A stretch of DNA of 37,103 bases from Gammaproteobacteria bacterium (GCA_018677555.1 JAHHOT010000140.1:1-37103), one strand, 5' to 3'; counted from the stretch's first letter, positions 16,070 to 24,511 are shown. Numbers and translations: made by a program. Notes: generated by a model from the sequence alone, not told the origin.

Positions 16070-18238
16070 TTACATCAAGTCGAGATTGGCATAGCTCAAT
16101 ACGAGCCATTTTGTGCCGGAGCTCTCGAAATTCACCTCGACCCGGGCATGCGCACCCTGTCCTTCGCAATTGAGGATGACGCCTTCCCCGAACTTCTGGT
16201 GCCGCACGCGCTGACCGAGGTGGACACCCGCTTCGGTACCGTTCGACGGCAGCGATGACGAGCGAGACGAGCGGCGCGGTTGAACCGGCCGGGAAACCTG
16301 CACCCGCGGACGGATCTCCTCGACGTAATCCGCCGGTATCTCGGCAATGAAGCGCGACGGTGGCGAAAGCCGGTCCATACCGTGCAGACGTCGCTGTTCT
16401 GCATAACTGATATACAAGGTCTGTTTCGCGCGCGTGATGCCGACATAGCAAAGCCGGCGTTCTTCTTCCAGGCCGTTCGCATCCGCTACGGAGCGTTGAT
16501 GCGGGAAAAGTCCGTCTTCCATTCCGCACAAAAACACCAGCGGAAACTCGAGACCCTTGGCCGAATGCATGGTCATGAGTTGCACACAGTCTTCCCAGGC
16601 ATCGGCCTGGCCTTCGCCCGATTCCAGGGCAGCGTGTGCAAGAAAAGCATCGAGCGGCGACATTTCGTCGGCTGGGTCCCCTTCGAAGCTGCGCGCCGCA
16701 GACACCAGTTCCTCGAGGTTCTCGATACGGGTTGCGCCCTGTTCGCCTTTCTCCTTGCGGAATAGATCGATGAGGCCGCTCATCTGGATGACGTGGTCGA
16801 CTTTCTCGTGCAGGTCGAGATTCTCCGTGTCGCGTGCTGCGCGTTCGATGAGATTCAGGAACGCGACGACCGACGCGGATGCCCGCCCGCTGAGCCCGTC
16901 GCTCGCAACCGCGCCGGCAGCGCGCCACAGTGAGCAGCTATTGGCTCGCGCGTAGTCGCGCATGGCTTCGACGGTGCGAGCGCCGATGCCGCGCGTCGGT
17001 TTGTTGACGACGCGTTCGAACGCGTTGTCGTCGTCCCGATTGGAGGTCAGCCGCAGGTAGGCGAGTGCATCCTTGATTTCCGCGCGCTCGAAAAACCGCA
17101 GGCCGCCGTAAACGCGGTAGGGCAAGCCGGCGTTGATGAGGCCCTCCTCCAGCACGCGCGATTGAGCATTGGAGCGGTAAAGCACGGCGGCGTCGGCGCG
17201 GGCGTTGCCCTGATCGCTCCAGTCACGCAATCGGCCGACGATGAAATCGGCTTCGTCACGCTCGTTGTAGGCTGAATACACCCGAATCGGCTCGCCTTCG
17301 GCACCTTCGGTCCACAGGTTTTTACCCATTCGGGAGCCGTTGTTGGCGATGACCGCATTGGCCGCATTCAGGATCGTCGCCGTCGATCGATAGTTCTGCT
17401 CGAGCTTGACCACGCCGGCCGACGGAAAGTCTTTCTGAAACCTGTATATGTGTTCGACACGTGCGCCGCGCCAGCGATAGATTGACTGGTCGTCATCGCC
17501 GACGACAAAAGGCACGCCTTGCTCGCCGGCCAGCAGACGCAGCCACGCATATTGAATAGCGTTGGTGTCCTGGAATTCGTCGACCAGCAAATGGCGAAAG
17601 CGCCGCTGGTAATGTGCCAGGATGTCGGGGTTGTCGCGCCATAGCTCGTGTGCGCGCAACAGCAGCTCGGCGAAGTCCACGAGGCCGCCGCGGTCGCAGG
17701 TCTCCTGGTAGGTCTGGTAGAGCGAGATGAACTGGCGGCGATTGGGGTCGCCCTCGTCGTGCAGGTGCTGCGGCCGCAGCCCCTCGTCCTTCTGCGCGTT
17801 GATGAAGTACTGGATCTCGCGCGGCACCCAGCGGCTGTCATCCACCTCCAGGCTGCGCAACATTCGCTTGATGATGCGTTGCTGGTCGTCCGAATCGATG
17901 ATCTGGAAATTCTGCGGGAGTTTCGCATCCTGCCAGTGGCGTCGCAGCAGCCGGTGCGCGAGGCCGTGGAACGTACCGATCCACAGGTGCCTGACCGGCA
18001 TCTCCAGCAAGCTCTCGATGCGGCCGCGCATCTCCGCCGCCGCCTTGTTGGTGAAGGTCACCGCGAGGAGTCCCTGCGGCGGCACGCCTTCGACGTCGAT
18101 CAGCCAGGCCGCGCGGTGCGTCAGCACCCGGGTCTTGCCGCTTCCCGCACCGGCGATAACGAGCAACGGCTCCAGCGGCGCCGTGACGGCCTGGCGCTGG
18201 GCGTCGTTCAGGTCCTGCAGAATCGGGGTGACGTCCAT
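16070..18238 (-). CDS. uvrD: DNA helicase II UvrD
   Basis: A superfamily 1A 3'-5' helicase acting in nucleotide excision and mismatch repair. The ATG at 18238 gives 722 residues starting MDVTPILQDLNDAQRQAV, matching the E. coli UvrD N-terminus; the frame extends 13 codons further, which the family does not need. Helicase motifs occur in order: LNDAQRQAV (Q motif), AGAGSGKT (I), FTNKAAAEM (Ia), VDEFQDTN (II), VGDDDQSIYRWRGA (III), LEQNYRS (IV), LMTMHSAKGLEF (V) and YVGITRA (VI). The C-terminal tail HLGQRVRHQKFGEGVILNCEG, the Tudor-like RNA-polymerase-binding domain, is present and separates UvrD from Rep. It is upstream of trkA in the same direction. Confidence 0.97.
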   Translation of the reverse strand: MDVTPILQDLNDAQRQAVTAPLEPLLVIAGAGSGKTRVLTHRAAWLIDVEGVPPQGLLAVTFTNKAAAEMRGRIESLLEMPVRHLWIGTFHGLAHRLLRRHWQDAKLPQNFQIIDSDDQQRIIKRMLRSLEVDDSRWVPREIQYFINAQKDEGLRPQHLHDEGDPNRRQFISLYQTYQETCDRGGLVDFAELLLRAHELWRDNPDILAHYQRRFRHLLVDEFQDTNAIQYAWLRLLAGEQGVPFVVGDDDQSIYRWRGARVEHIYRFQKDFPSAGVVKLEQNYRSTATILNAANAVIANNGSRMGKNLWTEGAEGEPIRVYSAYNERDEADFIVGRLRDWSDQGNARADAAVLYRSNAQSRVLEEGLINAGLPYRVYGGLRFFERAEIKDALAYLRLTSNRDDDNAFERVVNKPTRGIGARTVEAMRDYARANSCSLWRAAGAVASDGLSGRASASVVAFLNLIERAARDTENLDLHEKVDHVIQMSGLIDLFRKEKGEQGATRIENLEELVSAARSFEGDPADEMSPLDAFLAHAALESGEGQADAWEDCVQLMTMHSAKGLEFPLVFLCGMEDGLFPHQRSVADANGLEEERRLCYVGITRAKQTLYISYAEQRRLHGMDRLSPPSRFIAEIPADYVEEIRPRVQVSRPVQPRRSSRSSSLPSNGTEAGVHLGQRVRHQKFGEGVILNCEGQGAHARVEVNFESSGTKWLVLSYANLDLM

Positions 18239-18370
18239 GACAATACGGTCGCTCAATCGAGCGGCGCAGTCTAGCAAGTTTTGCCCCGGTTAGGCGGCTG
18301 CGTCCGGATCGGGCCCTGACCGCCGAAGAAGCTTTTGTTCGACCTGCGCCCTCGTACCGAAATTCTTTGT

Positions 18371-18523
18371 CTGTAGGAGCGCCGCCCCCGGCGCGACAAC
18401 CCAACATCGGACTGCAAAAGACCTCTTAAAGGAGCGACGTCCTCGCCGCGACCATCAACATGCGCCACAGTCGCGGCGAGGGCGCCGCTCCTACAGGTCA
18501 GGATCCGGGGCGCGCTCCTACAG
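18371..18523. repeat. REP-like repeat cluster, copy 2 (single arm, pair, single arm)
   Basis: Three pieces of one family lie together. A single left arm is at 18371-18396 (CTGTAGGAGCGCCGCCCCCG). A complete inverted pair spans 18428-18496, with arms GGAGCGACGTCCTCGCCGCG and CGGCGAGGGCGCCGCTCCTA. A truncated arm in reverse sense is at 18507-18523 (GGGGCGCGCTCCTACAG). The last overlaps the end of the outer-membrane protein gene, whose TAG stop is the TAG of the repeat's CTGTAGGAGCG. The cluster fills the uvrD upstream gap of about 280 bases, so uvrD's promoter must lie close to or within it. Confidence 0.85.
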
Positions 18524-20107
18524 ATCCCAGCGCAGGGCCAGGAACATCGTGTTGCGGTCGTAGGCGATGCGGGCGTCGTTGGATTCGACCAGCTCCAGGC
18601 GGTACTGGCCGACGATCGTAAAGCTTTCGGAAATGCGATAACTCAACTCGGCGCTGCCGAAACCGCGTTCAAGTGTCTTGCGGCTTGCGGCCGGATTATG
18701 AAACGCGAACGCGTTTTCGTAATCGTAGAGGCGGTACTCGACGTCCGCGTCGAATTCGAAGCGATTGCCGAGATCGACATGCAATTCCGTACTGAATGCA
18801 TTCATCAAGTAGTTGTTGTAGCCGAGGTACATGTCCTCGCGCGAGCGGTACTTGTAGTTCATGCCGAACCAGAAGCCGTCGAACACGCGTTGGCGCGCCG
18901 TGAGTCCTAGCTCGAAATAGTTGTATTCGACGCCCGGGTTGTTCACTGGCTGAGTGCCGTCCAACTCGAATGACGGTCGATCGCCGAACTTGCGGTGGTA
19001 GCCCTCCGCGGTGAATCGCAGCAGGCTGGTCTCGGAAACGCGGTATTGCAGGTTCAGGCCGCCCAGCAGGAAGGTGTGGTCATACTCGGGAACGACCTGA
19101 GTGTTCTCGTAGTTCCACAACTGCCCTTTGATTCTGAAACCGAACGAGAATCGACCGAGTTTCTGGCGAAACGAGAATTCCGGGCCATAGCGCAGGTAAT
19201 TAAAGCGGTCGGTGATGTCCGTTCCCTGGAACGTTCGAATTTCTCCGTCGTCACGACTGTAGTAAACCTCGTCGTGATGCGCGATCGTGAACGCACTGTA
19301 GACCTGGCGCCGGCGATTCTCGGTCTTCCTGTCGTAGTTGCTGCCGATGGCCAGCTCGTGCACGTATTCCGTGCCGTTCTCCAGTACTTCGTCGGGAAAG
19401 TAGCGGCCCGCCAGTCGATAACCCGCGAAGAACGATTCGTGGTCGAAACTGTTGACGACATACTTCGCGCCAAGCTTGACGGGCACGTACATCCCTGACT
19501 GTACTTCCGGCGTGACCAGCGGCAGCGCCGGATCCGACTGGTCCACATACGGCTCGGACGGTGCACGAAATATGTTGGAATCGTTGCCGGCGCCGACGCG
19601 TGCATTGAACAGGAACGCGCCGATCTTGCGCTCCTGCTCGCGCTGCTCGGCCCTTGCAACGACGGTATTAACCTGAACCGGCTCAGTGCGAATTTCCGCG
19701 ATTGCCCGGATCGCGAGCTTGCGGATCTTGCGGTCCTGTTGCTGGTCGCGCGCCTTGCGTAACCAGTGCAGTGCATCGCCCATTTCGCCCATCTTCCAGG
19801 CGTTGAGGCCGAGATTGTAATGTGAGATCACTTCAAGGCGTGCCGAGCGGCTTGCCTTTCTGAGGCTGTCGCGTGCCCGGAGGTGCTGCCCGGCGCGATA
19901 ATGTGCCACACCCATGTTGTAGTGCAGCAGCGGCGACTCGAGGCCGGCATCGGCAGCCTGTCGATAGCGCAGCAGGGCGGCCCAGTACAGGTCGTCCTTG
20001 AACAGCCGATTACCGTCAGCGAACAGCTCCTGGGCCGAAGCCGCCAGCGCCGTCGTCGGCGCGGCAAGAACCAGGGTAGCTACTACTGCAGACAGCGCTT
20101 TACTCAT
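18518..20107 (-). CDS. TPR-containing outer-membrane beta-barrel protein
   Basis: A predicted outer-membrane protein of 529 residues from the ATG at 20107, with signal peptide MSKALSAVVATLVLAAP...ALA. A GTG at 20140, just 4 bases after AGGAG, is an alternative start that would only lengthen the n-region. Residues about 24-125 hold three to four TPR motifs (ELFADGNRLFKDD, HYNMGVAHYRAGQ, HYNLGLNAWKMGE). From about residue 160 the chain becomes aromatic and alternating, starting ARVGAGNDSNIF and ending LALRWDL, as in a beta barrel of perhaps 14-16 strands. TPR followed by barrel is also the plan of Slam (surface lipoprotein assembly modifier) proteins, so a role in surface export is possible, but sequence alone does not settle it. 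The stop codon lies in a REP arm. Confidence 0.8.
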   Translation of the reverse strand: MSKALSAVVATLVLAAPTTALAASAQELFADGNRLFKDDLYWAALLRYRQAADAGLESPLLHYNMGVAHYRAGQHLRARDSLRKASRSARLEVISHYNLGLNAWKMGEMGDALHWLRKARDQQQDRKIRKLAIRAIAEIRTEPVQVNTVVARAEQREQERKIGAFLFNARVGAGNDSNIFRAPSEPYVDQSDPALPLVTPEVQSGMYVPVKLGAKYVVNSFDHESFFAGYRLAGRYFPDEVLENGTEYVHELAIGSNYDRKTENRRRQVYSAFTIAHHDEVYYSRDDGEIRTFQGTDITDRFNYLRYGPEFSFRQKLGRFSFGFRIKGQLWNYENTQVVPEYDHTFLLGGLNLQYRVSETSLLRFTAEGYHRKFGDRPSFELDGTQPVNNPGVEYNYFELGLTARQRVFDGFWFGMNYKYRSREDMYLGYNNYLMNAFSTELHVDLGNRFEFDADVEYRLYDYENAFAFHNPAASRKTLERGFGSAELSYRISESFTIVGQYRLELVESNDARIAYDRNTMFLALRWDL

Positions 20108-20232
20108 ATAGCCCAGCGTTTTGAGTGAAACGTCGATCACAGTGCTCCTGCGGAATCCGATCCGCACGAATTCCCGAAATTACCGGAATCGGCGGGAATC
20201 GCACGAAGTGCGTGCCAAAACTATGACGTGGT

Positions 20233-20272
20233 GCAAAAAAATCCCCCGAATCGCGGTCGAAACAGGGGATTT
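20233..20272 (-). terminator. Intrinsic terminator of the sigma/anti-sigma/acidic-protein operon
   Basis: On the minus strand AATCCCC (20271-20265) pairs with GGGGATT (20246-20240) around an 18-base loop, and a run of seven T follows directly (20241-20234 region). The position, about 50 bases after the acidic-protein stop and before the outer-membrane protein gene, fits a rho-independent terminator that closes the upstream three-gene operon. Confidence 0.8.
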
Positions 20273-20322
20273 GAGGAGGGGCCGGGCCACTCCGTCAGCC
20301 CGGCTCAAGATGCTCATTGCTG

Positions 20323-20943
20323 TCAGATTTCGTCGTCCGAACCGGGCTCGTCGTCATCCTGGTCGTCGTCGTCGGAATCCATGTCGTCCGACTCATCGTC
20401 GCCGAGATCGTCATCCATCTCGTCGTCGGCGCCATCGTCTTCGATTTCATCGTCGCCTTCCATGTCGTCGTCCATTTCGTCGTCATGGTCTTCGTCTTCA
20501 ATCTCGTCTTCTTCGCGCTCGCCATCGTCGTCGACGTCTTCGCCGTCCTCGAAGTCGCCTTCGTCTTCGAGGTCTTCGTCACTTTCTTCCTCGAAATCCT
20601 CGTCGTTCTCGAACGCGTCACCTTCTTCGGCGTCATCACCGAACGGAAGATCGGAATCTGCGTCGACCTCGTCGATCGGCTCCATTGAACCGCCTTCCTC
20701 GTCGTCGGTTTCCTCGTCGCGGAAGGCATCGTCGCCCATGACGTCACCGTCTTCGCGCTCGTCTTCCTCGTCGAAGTCGTCGTTGTCCGGCCCTCGCATC
20801 GTCGTGACGTCGCCGTCGATTTCGGACAGATCGTCGATGACATCCATGGTCACCTCCAGATCGTCCATCGCCGCGGAGGTCGCCGGGAACAGCGCGAAGC
20901 AGGTCAGTGCTACGGTCGTCATCAAAAGTTTCAGCTGGCTCAT
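20323..20943 (-). CDS. Exported hyperacidic Asp/Glu-rich protein
   Basis: A 206-residue product with a clear signal peptide (MSQLKLLMTTVALTCFALFP, then ATSAA). The mature 181 residues contain 106 Asp or Glu by my count (about 59%), no lysine and only four arginines. The calculated charge is therefore near -100 and the chain is almost certainly disordered in the absence of cations. Short Asp/Glu runs with Met, Gly and Phe recur, but no classical EF-hand loop or repeat unit is obvious. Start support: AGGGAG 9 bases before the ATG. It is the third gene after an ECF sigma factor and its anti-sigma factor, 42 bases downstream, and is followed by a terminator, so it is likely a main target of that regulator. 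I recognise no family. Possible roles are binding of Ca, Mg or metals in the periplasm, or surface charge; these are guesses. Confidence 0.85.
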   Translation of the reverse strand: MSQLKLLMTTVALTCFALFPATSAAMDDLEVTMDVIDDLSEIDGDVTTMRGPDNDDFDEEDEREDGDVMGDDAFRDEETDDEEGGSMEPIDEVDADSDLPFGDDAEEGDAFENDEDFEEESDEDLEDEGDFEDGEDVDDDGEREEDEIEDEDHDDEMDDDMEGDDEIEDDGADDEMDDDLGDDESDDMDSDDDDQDDDEPGSDDEI

Positions 20944-20985
20944 GTCTCTATACTCCCTGAGTTTCGCCGCAGCGGCGGCGACTCC

Positions 20986-21627
20986 CTAAATTACGGTTAC
21001 CTGCAGCCGGAAGCTGCGGTCGTCATCCTCGTGCCGGAGGGTTGCAAGCAGCACCCCACCGCGCGGCATGGTGGCAATCAGTTTGAGTGGCAGGACGTTC
21101 TTGCCCCTGGTCAGGCTTGTCATCCAGGTCACCTCGCGCTGACCGCGGAAGCCGGCCAGCTCGAGTCCATCCGGCAAGTTCACGGTCAGCGTCGCCCCGT
21201 CAAGATCCTCGGCGGATGAGAATACGAGGTTGATCGTGCGCGGCTCTTCGAGTGCCATCGTCACCTGCGGAATACCGCCCGGTTGAGCCAGCTCCGGCGA
21301 CTGCAGCAACACGCCGCCGAGCAGCCACATGACCAGTCCGGCAGCGATCGCGCCGCCGAATCCGGTCATTACCCAGCGATTGCGTTGCTTGCGCGCGCCC
21401 TGGTGGGCGGCACGTATCAGCGCACGATCGAAGAATCCTTCGTCAGCTTGTGGCGCGTTTTCACGGCCGTAGCGCTTCAACAGACTTTGCAGCTGCATCG
21501 CATGGTCGACCCGCAACCGGCAGTCGGCGCAAGCTGCAAGATGCGCAACCAGCGCTGTGCCGGTTTCGTCATCGAGACCGCCATCGAGGTGGTCATCAAG
21601 GTGCTTGTCGAGTTCGCTGCAATTCAT
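20986..21627 (-). CDS. Membrane anti-sigma factor with zinc-finger (ZAS) domain
   Basis: The likely partner of the ECF sigma factor upstream. Residues 1-40 form a ZAS/HC2 domain with H-x3-C-x2-C at His29, Cys33 and Cys36 (AHLAACADCR), which binds and holds the sigma factor at the membrane. One hydrophobic span (about 85-108, MTGFGGAIAAGLVMWLLGG) follows a positive RKQRNRW, putting the C-terminal 100 residues in the periplasm. That part is strand-rich (TINLVFSSAEDLDGATLTVNL) and may be a sensor domain. The ATG has AGGAAG upstream and lies 30 bases after the sigma stop. The signal it senses is unknown; the exported acidic protein encoded next is a candidate partner. Confidence 0.9.
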   Translation of the reverse strand: MNCSELDKHLDDHLDGGLDDETGTALVAHLAACADCRLRVDHAMQLQSLLKRYGRENAPQADEGFFDRALIRAAHQGARKQRNRWVMTGFGGAIAAGLVMWLLGGVLLQSPELAQPGGIPQVTMALEEPRTINLVFSSAEDLDGATLTVNLPDGLELAGFRGQREVTWMTSLTRGKNVLPLKLIATMPRGGVLLATLRHEDDDRSFRLQVTVI

Positions 21628-21657
21628 GTCATTTCTTCCTGCTACCCGGTAACACGA

Positions 21658-22200
21658 TCAGCGGCCGTCAAAGGTTCCATCCGCCGCCAGAATTTCCCGC
21701 AGACGCGCCCGCGCCCGGTGCAGCCGGGATTTGACGGTGCCCAGCGGAACCCCGGTAACTTCATGAATTTCTTCCAGTTTATAACCCTCGACGTCGTGCA
21801 TCAGCACGATCAGCCGGTGTTCGTCGCTGAGCGTGGCCAGCGCCTGGTCCAGCCGCGTTATGTCATCCAGCCGCTCGCCCGCCGCCTGCGGCGTGCCGTC
21901 GCCCGGCAGCCTGTCGATGGCCTGCTGCGGCAACTCGCTCTCGGACACCATGACGAGTCGCTGCCGTGCGTAGCGGCGGTGGTTGTCGACGAAGTGGTTG
22001 TACAGGACACGGGATAACCAGCTGGCGTGATGGTCGATGCCGACCAGTTCGTCCAGGCGTGCGAATGCCTTGACCAGCACGTCCTGGAACAGGTCCTCCG
22101 CTTCCGCCTTGCTGCCGGTGAGGCGATAGGCAAGCCGGTACAGTCGTTCCATGTGCGGCCGCAGGAGCTTTTCGAAAGTTTCCTGCTCGCCAGGTTGCAT
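21658..22200 (-). CDS. ECF-type RNA polymerase sigma factor
   Basis: A group 4 sigma-70 factor of 180 residues from the ATG at 22200. Region 2 reads LLRPHMERLYRLAYRLTGSKAEAEDLFQDVLVKAF, with the core-binding DLFQDV block, followed by HHASWLSRVLYNHFVDNHRR. Region 4 reads LDQALATLSDEHRLIVLMHDVEGYKLEEIHEVTGVPLGTVKSRLHRARARLRE, a full helix-turn-helix that reads -35 elements. A longer frame from a TTG at 22236 exists but adds residues the family does not have. No good ribosome-binding site precedes the ATG; a 6-bp hairpin (CGGCAG/CTGCCG, 22205-22223) covers that place. The anti-sigma gene follows after 30 bases. Confidence 0.93.
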   Translation of the reverse strand: MQPGEQETFEKLLRPHMERLYRLAYRLTGSKAEAEDLFQDVLVKAFARLDELVGIDHHASWLSRVLYNHFVDNHRRYARQRLVMVSESELPQQAIDRLPGDGTPQAAGERLDDITRLDQALATLSDEHRLIVLMHDVEGYKLEEIHEVTGVPLGTVKSRLHRARARLREILAADGTFDGR

Positions 22201-22258
22201 GGCCCGGCAGTGTAGACCTGCCGACACGCAGTACAAGAAGACAGCAGCAAAACTGAGA

Positions 22259-22279
22259 CCGCCGGCACAAGGTCGGCGG
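22259..22279 (-). terminator. Possible terminator after cyoE
   Basis: CCGCCG and CGGCGG (22259-22264 and 22274-22279) form a 6-bp GC stem with a 9-base loop. On the minus strand the stem is followed, after five bases, by TTTTGC. It lies downstream of the cyoE stop and upstream of the sigma-factor gene, where an end to the oxidase assembly transcript is expected. The T-run is short, so the call is tentative. Confidence 0.35.
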
Positions 22280-22327
22280 GAGACCTGTGAACTGCAGGTA
22301 TCAGCGGCAGCGCTGGTTCAGCGCGTA

Positions 22328-23233
22328 CTACGCGACGATGCCCAGCCTGATCGGAAAGTAATGATCGATGAGCAATGCAGCGAACAGGATCATCAGGTAG
22401 TTGATGGAGAAGCGAAATACCCGCATGGGTAATTCGAGACCGTCGTCGCTTTTCAGGCGAATGGCGTAGTACAGAAACATGCCGCCCAGGACGACCGCCG
22501 TGACGAGATAGATCAGGCCGCTCATGCCCGACAGGTAAGGCATTATCGTGATCAGAAACAGCAGAATCGTGTACAGGAGAATAAATACACGCGTGAATTC
22601 GTTGCCGTGCGTCACCGGAAGCATCGGCACACCGGCTTTTGCGTAGTCGTCTTTTCGTGCAATCGCCAGCGCCCAGAAATGCGGCGGCGTCCAGACGAAA
22701 ATAATAAGAAACAGAATCAGCGCATCGCCGTGAATCTCACCGGTAATCGCGGTCCAGCCGAGCACGGGAGGTGCAGCCCCGGCCGCTCCGCCAATAACGA
22801 TGTTCTGCGGCGTCGCACGTTTGAGGTAGGCCGTGTAAATGACGGCGTAACCGATTAGCGATGCGAATGTCAGTACGGCAGTCAGTGCATTGACAAGAAA
22901 CCACAAAACAAGCATCGAGGTAACGCCGAGTACACCCGCGAACGCCAGGGCATTCGATTCGGAGAGCTTGCCCTGTGGCAGGGGTCGTTGCCGGGTGCGC
23001 GCCATCTGGATGTCGATACGAGCATCCAGCACGTGATTGACAACGGCCGCCGACGATGCAGCCAGCCCGATCCCTAACGTGCCAAACACGACGGCGGCTA
23101 ACGGCGGTAATCCCGGAACGGCGAGGAACATCCCCACAACGGCAGTGAAGACGATCAGCGTAACCACGCGCGGCTTGGTCAGCTCGAAATAATCCCGCCA
23201 GGCGGCAGTTTCCGGAATGCTGTTGACGCTCAC
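22328..23233 (-). CDS. cyoE: Protoheme IX farnesyltransferase (heme O synthase)
   Basis: An inner-membrane UbiA-superfamily prenyltransferase that adds farnesyl to heme B to make heme O, the precursor of heme A. The 301-residue product has about nine membrane spans. The polyprenyl-binding motif reads [20 protein letters not shown], beginning with His where many family members have Asp in the N-D-x-x-D pattern. The second motif lies near [14 protein letters not shown] with APPVLGW. The start is GTG at 23233 with AGGA 8 bases upstream, 8 bases after the SCO-like gene. It is often called ctaB in oxidase clusters. A ctaA (heme A synthase) gene usually lies between these two genes in related clusters and is absent here. 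Confidence 0.95.
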   Translation of the reverse strand: MSVNSIPETAAWRDYFELTKPRVVTLIVFTAVVGMFLAVPGLPPLAAVVFGTLGIGLAASSAAVVNHVLDARIDIQMARTRQRPLPQGKLSESNALAFAGVLGVTSMLVLWFLVNALTAVLTFASLIGYAVIYTAYLKRATPQNIVIGGAAGAAPPVLGWTAITGEIHGDALILFLIIFVWTPPHFWALAIARKDDYAKAGVPMLPVTHGNEFTRVFILLYTILLFLITIMPYLSGMSGLIYLVTAVVLGGMFLYYAIRLKSDDGLELPMRVFRFSINYLMILFAALLIDHYFPIRLGIVA

Positions 23234-23241
23234 GCCCGTTC

Positions 23242-23823
23242 CTACCCTATTCTCGACAATTCCAGCAAGTGCTTGAGGTCCTCGACCATTTCACGCGGCT
23301 CCAGCTCGGGTGAGAAATACATGACCAGATTGGTAAGCGGATCGATGAGATATATTCCCCCTGGCGCGAGTTGCGCCGGGCGCTTCCTCTCCAGCAACTC
23401 CGCCAGGCCCCTGTCTCTTGTGGTTATCAGGCCTGCATGCTGCTCTTCGATGAATACTCTATCGGGCGCCACGGGGCCGTGCAAGAAAACTCGCTGCACG
23501 CGGCTCATATCGTTCCCCAGCATCAGGCGCGACTGGCGCAGCCGGATCAGCGCGTTTTCGCAGGCGTCGTCGCAGGGGCGATCCCGGGCGTAAACCAGCA
23601 GCCAGGCGTTCTCAGCGATTTCCCCCAGCGCCGAGCCAGGCAGCGCATCGCCGAGGTTGACGATGGGCTCCAGCAACGCACCGTGGTTCGAGGTGCCGGC
23701 CGGCTTCCAGCCACCACTGCCGAAATAGAGCCAGGCCGCGACCAACAGCGGTCCGAGAAACACCAGCACGACCAGCACGAGCTGCCGCCGGCCGGAACCT
23801 GGCCGTGGTTCAGGCTGGTTCAC
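23242..23823 (-). CDS. SCO-like thioredoxin-fold protein of the oxidase cluster
   Basis: A 193-residue protein with one N-terminal membrane anchor ([20 protein letters not shown], residues 15-34) and a periplasmic domain. The domain carries RPCDDACE, a C-x3-C pair at Cys84 and Cys88 like the copper-binding pair of SCO/SenC proteins. It also has [19 protein letters not shown] near the C-terminus, where SCO proteins have their strand and loop before the distal histidine; I do not see a matching histidine. Genes of this type sit between surf1 and ctaA in Pseudomonas-like clusters and are presumed oxidase assembly factors. It overlaps the surf1 end by 14 bases and precedes cyoE by 8. The role in copper or thiol delivery is inferred. 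Confidence 0.8.
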   Translation of the reverse strand: MNQPEPRPGSGRRQLVLVVLVFLGPLLVAAWLYFGSGGWKPAGTSNHGALLEPIVNLGDALPGSALGEIAENAWLLVYARDRPCDDACENALIRLRQSRLMLGNDMSRVQRVFLHGPVAPDRVFIEEQHAGLITTRDRGLAELLERKRPAQLAPGGIYLIDPLTNLVMYFSPELEPREMVEDLKHLLELSRIG

Positions 23824-24511
23824 GAGGCACCGCTCCGGGACGTTTCCTGTAGATATTCCAGTACATGATTGCGATCATCGCGACGGCCATGGCGAACCAC
23901 TGGAACGCATAGCTGTAGTGCTTGAGGGATCCGGACTCGGGCGGCTCCCAGTTTCGCAGCAATCCGTCGGCCTCGCCCGGATCGAGCAGCAGGACCTGCG
24001 GCGCGACCGGTTCCTGCCACGCGGCGGCCAGGTCGTCGAGGTCGGGCCAGACGGCCCGCCGCGGCCAGCTCTCGTCGGTAAATGCGGGGCCCGGTCGTAT
24101 ACCGACCCGCGGCAAACCGCCAACCTTACCGCGCACCACCCGTTGTTCGCCGCTCACTCCCGGATTCGGCAGCGCGTCGCCGCTGGCATCCCGTGCCAGC
24201 CAGCCGCGATTGACCGCGATGAGTGACGGGTGATGCGTCGAACGAAATGGCGTGATGACGTAGAAACCGAGGCGGCCGTTCTGCACGATGTTATCGATGA
24301 TGACCTGCTTGTCGGGCAGGTATTGCCCGGTCGCGCGAATTGCCTGAAAGCGCTCCGTCCGGCTGCTGCTCCGCAACTCTGTATATTGGTTCGCTTCGGC
24401 GAACGCTGCGTGCGTGGCGTTTTTCTCAAAGGCACGATTGAGTTGCCAGATACCCAGCGATACAAACAGGACAACGAACAGAATTCCGGCCGCGGGCGGA
24501 ATCCATCGCAT
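23810..24511 (-). CDS. SURF1 family cytochrome oxidase assembly protein
   Basis: An inner-membrane protein that helps insert heme A into subunit I. From the ATG at 24511 there are 233 residues. The N-terminal span GILFVVLFVSLGIWQLNRA contains the family signature G-x-W-Q-L-x-R. A periplasmic domain follows with GQYLPDKQVIIDN, GFYVITPFR and VNRGWLARDA, and a second span near the end (HYSYAFQWFAMAVAMIAIMYW) carries the Y-A-x-Q-W-F motif. A GTG at 24544 is an alternative start 11 codons upstream. It is divergent from the DUF2909 gene, whose start is only 70 bases away, so their promoters must overlap. Confidence 0.93.
   Translation of the reverse strand: MRWIPPAAGILFVVLFVSLGIWQLNRAFEKNATHAAFAEANQYTELRSSSRTERFQAIRATGQYLPDKQVIIDNIVQNGRLGFYVITPFRSTHHPSLIAVNRGWLARDASGDALPNPGVSGEQRVVRGKVGGLPRVGIRPGPAFTDESWPRRAVWPDLDDLAAAWQEPVAPQVLLLDPGEADGLLRNWEPPESGSLKHYSYAFQWFAMAVAMIAIMYWNIYRKRPGAVPREPA

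Noticed and set aside
20340..20640. Repetitive TCGTCGTC-like tract that could be mistaken for a CRISPR or satellite
   Set aside because: Explained by Asp/Glu codon runs in the acidic protein; there is no fixed repeat unit or spacer length.
20228..20989. Ser-rich 253-codon plus-strand frame
   Set aside because: It is the complement of the GAT/GAC/GAA-rich acidic gene, which gives Ser codons by reverse complement; the minus-strand frame has a signal peptide, ribosome-binding site and operon context.
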